A DNA stretch of 64,000 nucleotides, from NCBI GenBank assembly GCA_013204555.1, contig JABMNO010000009.1, positions 1-64,000 on the forward strand, read 5' to 3'. The notes beneath the pieces are model-generated. The model had not been told where the DNA came from, made no database searches, and was given only the letters and a program-made list of their open reading frames with translations. Of the stretch, positions 44,016 through 51,867 are shown in pieces. The stretch comes from Chloroflexota bacterium (GTDB lineage: Bacteria; Chloroflexota; Dehalococcoidia; Lucifugimonadales; Lucifugimonadaceae). The translations under genes and the position numbers were made by a program. How positions within the stretch are numbered: position 1 is the stretch's first letter; each line of letters opens with the position of its first letter.

Positions 44016-45214
44016 GCAGCAAATCTGTCCCTTTGCCGATGTTCTGAAGTGAGATTGTCAAGATCGGGAAGTCGACTGGATTCCAGTCCAAGAATGTCCG
44101 CCGCGTCACCCGTATCTATTACACCCTCGCGAACTGAGTCCAGCACGACCTTTATTGCACCGAAACCTAAACTCCTAGCCAAAGTTTGCTCGGCAGGCTC
44201 GCGTTTAAGATCGTTATCGCCCGAGTGGATGACCCGACGCGACTTCGGCTGATCTTTCCAGTACCAATCGAATTTAGCGCGCTCATATAGGGCGGTGACG
44301 CCGGTCTCTTTCAACCTGATCCCCATGACAAGATCGCTTACGCGAAATTCACGAGCCAGATTTCGGACCTGATTTACAGTCCACTCATCGTCTGGTTGAA
44401 CGAGGTGCCTTCTCTGAATTGAACCGATAAGCTCATTCTTTGGAACAAGGAATGCCGCAGAAAATCGATTGCACCACGGCTCCACCGATTCTCCATCCGT
44501 TCCAGGTCCGGCGATACAGGTTCCCGCCGAACGCAGCGCCAGATGCGCATACTCATGGAACAACGTAAAAATCCGACCATTCGCGGTGTCCGAAGAGTTG
44601 ACCACGATGACTGGAACTTGCTCACCGTCCCACAGAGAGAATCCTCGACAATCTCCCCAGGGCATCGGTTGCTGAAGTACAAGGATTCCACGTTCTTGCA
44701 CGGCCGCTCGCCAACTCCTGTAGGAACTCATGTGGAGAGGTGCGTTTCGTTGGGCTTCAAGGCTGACCGGAAACTTGGCTCTCTCGACTGAGGCAGCGTC
44801 CTCAGGGTCGTCTGAAATAGTCGCGGCTGTTATGTCGGCACTCGGAAATAATTCAGGAACCTCATCGAGAAGATCAGAAACCTCTCGCTGCATTCGTCTA
44901 GCGATTCTGATTGCCCAGCGGGTGTCCCTGCTAAGAGTTGGAGTCACCCCTCGTACGGTTCTGAAATCCTGAGGGGCATCCAGGTCGGTGGGAGTCCGAG
45001 GCAAAAGGAGGGCCGACTCAGTCTGCCTGTAGACAGATTTCATTCGACGGAAAATATCACTAGTTACGGGCTGATTCCCACCTTCGATTCGGCTCAGTTC
45101 GTCCTCGGTTGTGGAAAGCTCAGAGGCGGCTTCAAGAATCGATAGCCCACGAAACAACCGAGCCCACCGCAGCACCTCTGGCTTTGCCGGAATAGATGAC
45201 TTCAGTTTGGACAT
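44012..45214 (-). CDS. XRE-HTH and ImmA/IrrE-type metallopeptidase, putative antitoxin
   Basis: 400 residues. Residues ~13-60 form an HTH of the XRE type (LRWARLFRGLSILEAASELSTTEDELSRIEGG). The peptidase domain has the zinc motif FHEYAHLAL and downstream the Glu-containing WCNRFSAAFLVPKNE. Such HTH-peptidase proteins regulate mobile elements and occur as upstream partners of DUF4411 genes. The pair looks more AT-rich than its neighbours by eye, which may mean transfer. The 240-bp upstream region probably holds its promoter and an autoregulatory site. Confidence 0.8.
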   Translation of the reverse strand: MSKLKSSIPAKPEVLRWARLFRGLSILEAASELSTTEDELSRIEGGNQPVTSDIFRRMKSVYRQTESALLLPRTPTDLDAPQDFRTVRGVTPTLSRDTRWAIRIARRMQREVSDLLDEVPELFPSADITAATISDDPEDAASVERAKFPVSLEAQRNAPLHMSSYRSWRAAVQERGILVLQQPMPWGDCRGFSLWDGEQVPVIVVNSSDTANGRIFTLFHEYAHLALRSAGTCIAGPGTDGESVEPWCNRFSAAFLVPKNELIGSIQRRHLVQPDDEWTVNQVRNLAREFRVSDLVMGIRLKETGVTALYERAKFDWYWKDQPKSRRVIHSGDNDLKREPAEQTLARSLGFGAIKVVLDSVREGVIDTGDAADILGLESSRLPDLDNLTSEHRQRDRFAA

Positions 45215-45455
45215 CTCAGTAGTCCATCTCGCCTGTGCCGGAACTCGCCAATTCGCTTGAATATTTTTTGCGCCAACACGTTCATATCATTTCGCTCTCA
45301 CATGTGAATTTCACGAGCATCATATACGGCAACCATCTTCCGTTATCGACTCCGATGGCGGGAATCTATGTCAGCCGCTATCGATATTCCAAGATCGTGT
45401 CCAGAAGGCGTGACTCCACACGCTACTCGTCCTCCTAAACCTGACGTGATCTAAC

Positions 45456-46400
45456 TTATAAATCAACTCGTTTCCTCGCCCTCGGATGCGCCGACAAATA
45501 CGCTTTGCGGGCGCTGGCTGTGGAGATGTGGGTGTAGATCTGGGTGGTTTGGGGGCTGGAGTGGCCGAGTAGTTCCTGGACGACTCGGAGGTCCGCGCCG
45601 CCATCCAGCAGATGTGTGGCGAAGCTGTGGCGGATGGTGTGGGTGCTGAAGTCGAGATCTAACCCGGCGATCAGGGCGTATTTTTTGACGATCTTCTGGA
45701 TGCTGCGGCCTGAGAGGCGTGTGCCGCCGCGGTTGAGGAACATCGCTGGCTGGCTCAGAGAGGCAACTCTGCTCCGGACGCTATCGAGATATCGCTTTAC
45801 GGCTACGACCGCGGGAGCGCCCATGATTGTGTGGCGATTCTTGGAGCCTTTTCCCGTGACGCTGACGAGGCGGGTCTCCAGATCGGCGTCGTTGACATCA
45901 AGAGTCGCGATCTCGCTGAGACGGAGGCCGCAAGCGTAGGCGAGCTCCAGAATCGCTCGATCTCTGATGCCCGTATCCGTGGTCATTGAGGGCGCTTCGA
46001 GCAGCGCCTGAATGCCGCCTTCGTTGGCGATTGGCGGTAGCTTTCCTCCTGATTTGGGCGCTGAAACGAGGTCGGTTTCATCACGCTCAACGAGGCCGCG
46101 TTCTTTCATGAACGCGTAGAACGATCTCAACGATGACAACTTGCGTGAGACGGATGCCTTCACGTATCCGAGTTCAAGCAGCCACGCCAGATAGCCTCTG
46201 ATTACGAGGCGGTCGATATCCTCGAATGACTCAACGCCGCGTTTCGCCAGAAAATCACCAAACGGCGCTACGTCCGTTGTGTAGTTGCGGACGGTGAGTG
46301 GCGCAAGTTGACGGCCATATGCGAGGTATTCTCCGAACTCAATGACGAGTTCATCCCACTCATGAACTGATGCGCCGGCCACTAGATTGACCGGCGTCAT
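45456..46400 (-). CDS. xerC: Tyrosine recombinase XerC-like
   Basis: 314 residues. The SAM-like N-terminal domain has ALYGRQLAPLTVRNYTTDV-type sequence (here YLAYGRQLAPLTVRNY). Catalytic residues are visible: Arg in YACGLRLSEIATL, Lys in VTGKGSKNR, HxxR in HTIRHSFATHLL, His in LLGHSSPQTTQIYTH, and Tyr in IYTH. It resolves chromosome dimers together with XerD. It lies 6 bases after topA, in the usual dprA-topA-xerC order. No att-like site suggesting a mobile integrase is near. Confidence 0.9.
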   Translation of the reverse strand: MTPVNLVAGASVHEWDELVIEFGEYLAYGRQLAPLTVRNYTTDVAPFGDFLAKRGVESFEDIDRLVIRGYLAWLLELGYVKASVSRKLSSLRSFYAFMKERGLVERDETDLVSAPKSGGKLPPIANEGGIQALLEAPSMTTDTGIRDRAILELAYACGLRLSEIATLDVNDADLETRLVSVTGKGSKNRHTIMGAPAVVAVKRYLDSVRSRVASLSQPAMFLNRGGTRLSGRSIQKIVKKYALIAGLDLDFSTHTIRHSFATHLLDGGADLRVVQELLGHSSPQTTQIYTHISTASARKAYLSAHPRARKRVDL

Positions 46401-46406
46401 CGGATC

Positions 46407-47681
46407 CTATGCCTCGACTGGCTCCGCTTCGCTTTCGGCGTCGGACTCTTCGGCATCGCCTTCAAGGTCAGTGCCTTCAGCGCCGGGCCTTGGACCTCGC
46501 CAGCCACATTCGGTGTCGTTGCACTGTGCTGCGCGGCCACGCTCAACAAGCATGCCTTCACAGACCGGGCAGGGGGCTGCAAGCGGTGTGCGGCTCGTGG
46601 CAAAGTCACACTCCGGGTAGTTGGAGCAACCGAAGAATGAGCGGCCTTTCTTAGACTTCCGCTGAAGCAACTCTCCACCGTCTTTGGGACAAGGTGCCGC
46701 TGCAAGGATGCGAATTGGCTTCGAGTTTCGACAGTCAGGGAATCCACTGCAAGAGAGGAACTTGCCGAAGCGACCATCTCGGATGACCATCGGCCGTTCG
46801 CACTTCTCACATACCTCATCGGACGGCTCAACCAATTTGTTGCGGTCGATCCGTTCGGCGTTCTCTTTGGTGAAAGTAACTTTCTCATCAAACGGTCCAA
46901 AGAACTCCTGCAGCACCGGAACCCACTCAACTTCTCCGCGGGCGATAGCGTCCAGGTTCTCCTCCATACCGGAGGTGAAGCTGGGGTCCATGATGTCCGG
47001 GAAGTGTTCCGTGAGGAAATCACTCACCGCCATTCCAAGGTTGGTGGGAAGGAATCTTTTGTTATCTCGCGAAACATAGTCCCGCCGCTCAATTGTGGCG
47101 ACGATGCTGGCGAAGGTGCTAGGCCGTCCAATCCCCAGTTCTTCCAGAGTTCGGATCAGCATCGCCTCCGTGAACCGTGGTGGCGGTTGGGTGAACTTCT
47201 GCTCAAATTTGATGTCTTCGCGCGTTAGAACCTCGCCTTGCGTCAGCGGGACCAGCTCACCTGATGCATCGTCTTCCTCATCGGCGTTGTCTTTGCCCTC
47301 AAGGTACACGGTGCGGAAACCCGCAAACTTCAATACGTTGCCGCGGGCACGGACCATGTATCCAGTTCCGGACGTTGTGTCCAGAACGTCAATGTCAGCC
47401 GTTGTCGCGTCGCTGAGCGCGTCGGTCATCTGGCTGGCGACCATGCGCTTCCAGATCAGGTCATACAGACGATGCTGGTCCCGATTGAGCTGACTTTTGA
47501 GACTGTTCGGGGTTCGAGTGACCGAGGTAGGCCTGATCGCCTCGTGGGCTTCCTGAGCTGATTTGCTCTTGGTCTTGTAGGTACGCGGCTTGTTGGCAAA
47601 ATCCGGGCCATACGTCTTCTTGATGAAAGCGTTGGTTTCTTGCAACGATTCCGCGGACAGGTTCGTTGAGTCGGTTCTCAT
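46407..47681 (-). CDS. topA: DNA topoisomerase I, C-terminal part of a split gene
   Basis: 424 residues beginning MRTDSTNLSAESL, which directly continues the catalytic motif GLITYMRTDS. It carries the rest of the topoisomerase core (EAHEAIRPTSVTRTP, FTEAMLIRTLEELGIGRPSTFASIV) and three C-terminal zinc-ribbon repeats: CEKCERPM ... CSGFPDC, CPKDGGEL ... CSNYPEC, CPVCEGML ... CNDTECGW. The ATG overlaps the stop of the N-terminal frame by 4 bases. Removing two bases of ACAC would restore one uninterrupted 728-residue protein. Confidence 0.85.
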   Translation of the reverse strand: MRTDSTNLSAESLQETNAFIKKTYGPDFANKPRTYKTKSKSAQEAHEAIRPTSVTRTPNSLKSQLNRDQHRLYDLIWKRMVASQMTDALSDATTADIDVLDTTSGTGYMVRARGNVLKFAGFRTVYLEGKDNADEEDDASGELVPLTQGEVLTREDIKFEQKFTQPPPRFTEAMLIRTLEELGIGRPSTFASIVATIERRDYVSRDNKRFLPTNLGMAVSDFLTEHFPDIMDPSFTSGMEENLDAIARGEVEWVPVLQEFFGPFDEKVTFTKENAERIDRNKLVEPSDEVCEKCERPMVIRDGRFGKFLSCSGFPDCRNSKPIRILAAAPCPKDGGELLQRKSKKGRSFFGCSNYPECDFATSRTPLAAPCPVCEGMLVERGRAAQCNDTECGWRGPRPGAEGTDLEGDAEESDAESEAEPVEA

Positions 47682-48592
47682 GTGTATGTGATCAGGCCAA
47701 CCGGCTCATCGCCGTCGATGGCGATGCCCTCATACAAGGCCTGAGCGGTTCGCATTGCGCGCTCGGCGGTCATACCGAGTCGGCGGGCAGCTTCCTGCTG
47801 CATCGTGCTTGTAATAAATGGCGCTGCCGGGCGTGATTTGCTCTCTTTTGTTTCAACCGAGGCGACCTTAAACGTTCCAGCCTTGAGGTCTTCGACGATC
47901 TTGGCGGCGTCCTCACCGTTGGCCACGCGAACGCGGCCTGTCTTGCCTTCAATGGCCTGGAGAGCTGCCCTGAACGTAGTCTCAGGTGTTGCCTGGCTCG
48001 TGAGAAAAGCGTGAATGTTCCAGTATTCCTCTGGCTTGAACGCTTCAACTTCGCGTTCTCTGTCCACGATTAGCCGGAGGGCGACAGATTGCACTCGGCC
48101 AGCTGAAAGGCCACGTTTGATCTTGCTCCAGAGGACAGGGCTCAGCCGATAACCAACGATGCGATCGAGGATACGACGTGCCTGCTGAGCGTTGACGAGC
48201 CGCATGTCAATTTCACGCGGCGAAGCGAACGCCTCCGCAACTGCGTTCTTGGTGATTTCGTGGAACACAACCCGCTGAACCGGCTTCTTGGTCAGCCCAG
48301 CTGACTCCAGCAGGTGCCAGGAGATTGCCTCACCTTCACGGTCCGGGTCAGTCGCAAGGTAGATCTTGTCTGCGGTCTTCGCTGACTTCTTGATCTCACG
48401 AATGACTTTTTCGCGGCCCGCTACGTCAACATATGTGGGCTCAAACGAATTTTCTGTATCTACGCCGAGATTGCCTGACGGAAGGTCGCGTACGTGTCCC
48501 ATGGAGGCCAGTACTTCATACCCACTGCCAAGGAAACGTCCAACCGTCCGTGCTTTGGCCGGCGATTCAACGATTACAAGGTCTTTTGGCAA
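47678..48592 (-). CDS. topA: DNA topoisomerase I, N-terminal part of a split gene
   Basis: 304 residues. The Toprim domain opens DLVIVESPAKARTVGRFLG and has the acidic LATDPDREGEAISWHL; the arch domain has VVFHEITKNAVAEAF and LSAGRVQSVALRL. The protein ends GLITYT and a TGA; the Tyr is the predicted nucleophile, now second-last residue. The next frame starts MRTDS. Compared with an intact topA there is a 2-base (AC) excess in ACATACACATG. It could be a real split, reinitiation-coupled, or an assembly error. Confidence 0.88.
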   Translation of the reverse strand: MPKDLVIVESPAKARTVGRFLGSGYEVLASMGHVRDLPSGNLGVDTENSFEPTYVDVAGREKVIREIKKSAKTADKIYLATDPDREGEAISWHLLESAGLTKKPVQRVVFHEITKNAVAEAFASPREIDMRLVNAQQARRILDRIVGYRLSPVLWSKIKRGLSAGRVQSVALRLIVDREREVEAFKPEEYWNIHAFLTSQATPETTFRAALQAIEGKTGRVRVANGEDAAKIVEDLKAGTFKVASVETKESKSRPAAPFITSTMQQEAARRLGMTAERAMRTAQALYEGIAIDGDEPVGLITYT

Positions 48593-48598
48593 CTGTGA

Positions 48599-49759
48599 TC
48601 ACTTCTCCTGTGAACCGGCTGTGCTCGGTTCATATACTGCTCGAACTTCGCGGGCCCGGACATACTGCATTGGTCCGGCTTGCCGCACAAGTCCCTTTAT
48701 TTCTAACACTGATAGTGTGGACGCAACCGCGGAACTCTCAAGTCTTGTAGTTCTGGTGACATCATCTATGTGCCGGGGTTCGGCATCGATGACTCCGAGG
48801 ACGGTTGCCTCTAGGTCGTTTTCAAGGACGATCTCCTCCATTGGAAGCTGACCGCCCTTAACTACAATATTCAACTCGTCAAGTACGTCGTCAACCCCTG
48901 TGACCAGTTTTGCTCCCTGTTGGATGAGCCAATTTGTGCCTTTATTGGTCTCAGAAAGAATTGATCCGGGCACCGCGAAGACTTCTTTATTTTGCTGAAC
49001 AGCGTGTTCAACCGTGAGCATCGCTCCGCTCTTAAAACCGGCCTCAATGACCAGTGTCCCGAGCGATAACGCGCTCAAAATTCTGTTGCGGCGAGGAAAA
49101 TTATGGGCGTCAGGGCGCGTCCCAAGTGGAAACTCGCTGATCAACGCGCCTGCATCTGGGATTCGCCGAGCCAGATCCATATGTTCGCCAGGGTAGATGC
49201 GGTCCAACCCTGAGCCAAGAACAGCAAGCGTGCGGCCTCCCGCCTCAAGGGCAGCGTTATGGGCTATGCCGTCAATCCCACGCGCCAGGCCGCTGACAAC
49301 GGTGACGCCATTACGAGCTAGCTCACCTGCAAGAAGATAGCAGGCCTCTTTGCCGTGTGTTGTTGGCTTGCGCGTGCCAATAACCGCCACGGAGCGGCCG
49401 TCCGCTTCCGTGAGCGCTCCGCGAACGTAGATGACGGCGGGCGGGTCATAGATCTGCCCGAGCCGTGTTGGATACAGAGTTGATGTCCTTGGAATGGCAC
49501 GGACGCCAGAATCCTCAAGTTTCTTGATCTCATCATCCGGGTAAATTGCATCGCGCTCACGAACAATTTTCGTTGCAGTGGCCAGATCGAGTCCCGCGTC
49601 CGATAGTTCTGATGGCGCGGCCGACCAGACGGCTTCCATGGATTCAAACGCTCGTTCAAGGGCGTCGAACTTCTTGGGACCGAGCCCGGACACTTTGTCC
49701 AGAGCGACCCAGTACTTTGTATCTTCAGGAGTTGAACTACGTGATTTCATTGCTCGCAT
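48599..49759 (-). CDS. dprA: DNA-processing protein DprA
   Basis: 386 residues. The Rossmann core shows VAVIGTRKPTTHGKEACYLLAGELARNGVTVVSGLARGIDGIAHNAALEAGGRTLAVLGSGLD and FPRRNRILSALSLGTLVIEA. An N-terminal helical (SAM-like) and a C-terminal winged-helix-like DpD domain (HIDDVTRTTRLESSAVASTLSVLEIKGLV) complete it. It loads RecA on incoming single-stranded DNA during transformation. It is the first gene of the dprA-topA-xerC row, 6 bases before topA; ATGs at residues 1 and 4 are both possible starts. Confidence 0.93.
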   Translation of the reverse strand: MRAMKSRSSTPEDTKYWVALDKVSGLGPKKFDALERAFESMEAVWSAAPSELSDAGLDLATATKIVRERDAIYPDDEIKKLEDSGVRAIPRTSTLYPTRLGQIYDPPAVIYVRGALTEADGRSVAVIGTRKPTTHGKEACYLLAGELARNGVTVVSGLARGIDGIAHNAALEAGGRTLAVLGSGLDRIYPGEHMDLARRIPDAGALISEFPLGTRPDAHNFPRRNRILSALSLGTLVIEAGFKSGAMLTVEHAVQQNKEVFAVPGSILSETNKGTNWLIQQGAKLVTGVDDVLDELNIVVKGGQLPMEEIVLENDLEATVLGVIDAEPRHIDDVTRTTRLESSAVASTLSVLEIKGLVRQAGPMQYVRAREVRAVYEPSTAGSQEK

Positions 49760-49799
49760 TACCGCGCGAAATTAGCCGCAAGTTACACAGTGGAATGAA

Positions 49800-49889
49800 T
49801 GGCGGAGAGAGTGGGATTCGAACCCACGGTCCCGTTGCCGGGACATACGCTTTCCAGGCGTACCCAATCGGCCACTCTGGCATCTCTCC
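49800..49889 (-). tRNA. tRNA-Ser (anticodon GGA)
   Basis: On the minus strand the acceptor stem GGAGAGA pairs with TCTCTCC, then G and a genomically encoded CCA. The anticodon loop CTGGAAA in a TACGC/GCGTA stem gives anticodon GGA. A long variable arm (TCCCGGCAACGGGA) and T-arm GGTTCGAATCC are present. It should read UCC and UCU serine codons. Confidence 0.95.
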
Positions 49890-49994
49890 GCGAATTTCGG
49901 TCAAGTCATTGATTGTCCGGACCGAATATAACGCCTAATGGCCAGAATCACTAACGACCTGGCGGCGCTACCGCAATTGGCTCCGGATTCAGCA

Positions 49995-50085
49995 TGGCGG
50001 AGAGGGCGGGATTCGAACCCGCGATACGGGGTTACCGTATACCGCTTTTCGAGAGCGGCGCCTTCAGCCACTCGGCCACCTCTCC
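49995..50085 (-). tRNA. tRNA-Ser (anticodon CGA)
   Basis: Acceptor stem GGAGAGG/CCTCTCC, discriminator G and encoded CCA. The anticodon loop CTCGAAA gives CGA (reads UCG serine). A long variable arm (TACGGTAACCCCGTA) and a T-arm with GGTTCGAATCC are visible. Same strand as tRNA-Ser(GGA), about 105 bases upstream of it, probably cotranscribed. Confidence 0.95.
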
Positions 50086-50187
50086 GGAACCAGCAATCGA
50101 GTATAACAGCGCGTATCTGGTCTCTGGAGTAGATCCCCAATGGCCTGAATTGCCCTGAAACCACTCACATACCCGCACAGAATTACC

Positions 50188-50217
50188 TTGACACGCGGAA
50201 ATGGGCGTTCCTAATAT
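50188..50217 (+). promoter_or_regulatory. Strong sigma-70-type promoter upstream of glmU
   Basis: TTGACA at 50188-50193, 18-bp spacer, TAATAT at 50212-50217. Both boxes are near consensus and are the best promoter I saw in the window. Expected transcription start is about 50224, giving a leader of about 164 bases before glmU. Confidence 0.7.
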
Positions 50218-50223
50218 TGAACA

Positions 50224-50317
50224 CGCTGCATGGCAGCAACATATGCATAGACATAAACGGAACCGTTCTTCTAGACCGCCTGTCGCGTCTGTAATCAGTC
50301 GCGATTAGGCGTTTTTT
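50224..50317 (+). ncRNA. Candidate small RNA or attenuator leader before glmU
   Basis: Between the promoter and terminator lies a 94-base stretch with no coding frame. It has a GCTGC/GCAGC hairpin near 50225-50237 and a compact AACGG/CCGTT dyad near 50256-50267. It may be a stand-alone small RNA, or a leader in which termination is regulated before glmU. No known riboswitch core was recognised. Confidence 0.4.
50277..50317 (+). terminator. Intrinsic terminator in the glmU leader
   Basis: Stem CGCCT (50277-50281) + TCGCG (50283-50287) pairs with CGCGA (50300-50304) + AGGCG (50307-50311), followed by TTTTTT at 50312-50317. No plus-strand gene lies upstream; only the promoter at 50188 does. It therefore ends a small RNA or attenuates glmU transcription. 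Confidence 0.75.
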
Positions 50318-50387
50318 AGTTTAAGACCGCGATTGAAACCGCTGGAATGTTAGATATACCCAGACAAGAAAACCAGGCAGATCTCCA

Positions 50388-51797
50388 GTGAATTGGTCTG
50401 TCGTAATACTGGCTGCTGGCGTCGGAAGCCGGATGCGCTCGTCTAAGCCCAAGGCGCTGCATCAGGTCGCGGGCAAACCCATGTTGTCCCACGTAATCTC
50501 CGCTGTACGCGAGAGCACGGATGCTGACGTTACGGTGGTAGTCCAGCCTGAGCACATTGACTCAGAAGAGTTTCGAGCAGCGGTGGATGCGAATACGATT
50601 TTTGCCAGCCAAAAGCACCAACTTGGCACCGCCGACGCTGTACGCTCGGCTGGCGAGGCCGCATTGAGCGGAGACAGGGTGCTTGTTCTTTACGCAGATA
50701 CACCGCTCATTGACCCGGAGACGATTGCGAACCTGATTCAGGCGTCAAGCGCCACCGACGCGGATATCTGCTTCGTTACGGCTGATCCTCCACCTGTTGG
50801 TGGTCTCGGTCGTATTGTTCGCGACTCCGATGACGCCGTCTCGAAGATTGTTGAAGAGGCAGACGCCGATGAATCGACGTTCACCCTCACAGAAGTTAAC
50901 TCGGGCTGGTACGCCTTTCCGGGCGAATTCCTCCGGGAGAGTCTTCAGAACGTGCAGCCTGCTCCCAATGGAGAGTTGTATCTCACCGATCTCATTGAGA
51001 TGGCGATAGCCGCAGGCCGGAAAGTTGTGACGGTGGCCGCCAAAGTTCCAATCGAGATCATTGGCGTCAATACTCGCGAGCAACTCGCATTCGCTGAGGT
51101 TGAGCTGCAGACGCGATATCGCAAACATTGGATGTCCATGGGAGTCACTCTGATCGATCCTGCGACTACTTACTTCGGGTCGGAAGTCGAAATCGAAATG
51201 GACGTTGTGATTCATCCCAACTCCCACATCAGGGGCAACTCAATTGTTAGAGAGGGCTGCGTGATCGGACCGAACTCGATTATCGATAACACCGAGCTAG
51301 GACGGGGCAGCAAGTTCCTAAGTTCGTTCGCAGACAGTGCTCGTATTGGCGCTGACTGCGAGGTAGGCCCATTCAGCCGACTCCGTCCCGGCGCGGTGCT
51401 GAGCGATGGCGTCTACGTTGGGAACTACGCTGAGATCAAGCAGTCCACCGTTGGATCTGGATCCAAGATCGGGCATTTCAGCTACGTAGGGAACTCCACG
51501 ATTGGCGGCAACGTCAACATTGGAGCTGGGACGGTGTTCGTTAACTACGACGGTTCAAACAAGAACCACATAACGGTTGGTGACGAAGTGTTCATTGGCT
51601 CTGGCTCCATGCTGGTAGCCCCACTTGAGATAGGCGATGGCGCACTTACAGGCGCCGGATCCGTCGTTACAAAAAATGTAGAACCGGGGACCACCGTATT
51701 TGGTGTTCCGGCACGAAAACAGCCTGGTAACGGTGCGCCGCACCACACCTCGGAGAACTCCGAAGACGCCAGCCACGGAGGTGAAAGCCATGAGTAG
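50388..51797 (+). CDS. glmU: Bifunctional GlcNAc-1-P uridylyltransferase / GlcN-1-P acetyltransferase
   Basis: 469 residues from GTG. The N-terminal nucleotidyltransferase has VILAAGVGSRMRSSKPKALHQVAGKPM, YADTPLIDPETI and VNSGWYAF. The C-terminal left-handed beta-helix has IGPNSIIDNTELGRGSKF, GPFSRLRPGAVLSDGVYVGNYAEIKQSTVG, GAGTVFVNYDGSNKNHITVGDEVFIGSGSMLVAPLEIGDGALTGAGSVVTK. It makes UDP-GlcNAc for the cell envelope. The ribosome site is weak (AGGCAG). The end overlaps a mini-ORF with a strong ribosome site. Confidence 0.95.
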   Translation: MNWSVVILAAGVGSRMRSSKPKALHQVAGKPMLSHVISAVRESTDADVTVVVQPEHIDSEEFRAAVDANTIFASQKHQLGTADAVRSAGEAALSGDRVLVLYADTPLIDPETIANLIQASSATDADICFVTADPPPVGGLGRIVRDSDDAVSKIVEEADADESTFTLTEVNSGWYAFPGEFLRESLQNVQPAPNGELYLTDLIEMAIAAGRKVVTVAAKVPIEIIGVNTREQLAFAEVELQTRYRKHWMSMGVTLIDPATTYFGSEVEIEMDVVIHPNSHIRGNSIVREGCVIGPNSIIDNTELGRGSKFLSSFADSARIGADCEVGPFSRLRPGAVLSDGVYVGNYAEIKQSTVGSGSKIGHFSYVGNSTIGGNVNIGAGTVFVNYDGSNKNHITVGDEVFIGSGSMLVAPLEIGDGALTGAGSVVTKNVEPGTTVFGVPARKQPGNGAPHHTSENSEDASHGGESHE

Positions 51798-51867
51798 TTC
51801 GGACGACCCCGCTGATAGTCGCAGCGGAAATTATTTAGTCTCGGTCCAAAGCGAGGCGCTCAAATGA
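51790..51867 (+). CDS. 25-residue mini-ORF bridging glmU and the CorC gene
   Basis: ATG at 51790 has a perfect GGAGGTG site 6 bases upstream, the strongest in this operon, inside the last codons of glmU. The peptide MSSSDDPADSRSGNYLVSVQ... ends in a TGA that overlaps the CorC-like gene's ATG at 51864 (ATGA). It may be a coupling peptide that carries ribosomes onto the next gene. It is too short for family assignment and could be without function. Confidence 0.45.
   Translation: MSSSDDPADSRSGNYLVSVQSEALK

Noticed and set aside
45456-46400. Phage or island integrase
   Set aside because: It sits in the dprA-topA-xerC order with no attachment sites or cargo, so it is the housekeeping recombinase.
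46407-48592. Programmed -1 frameshift in topA
   Set aside because: No slippery heptamer or downstream structure was seen; ATGA reinitiation or an error fits better.
50224-50387. glmS-like ribozyme or known riboswitch
   Set aside because: I recognised no catalytic core or conserved ligand-binding motif; only the promoter, hairpins and terminator are supported.
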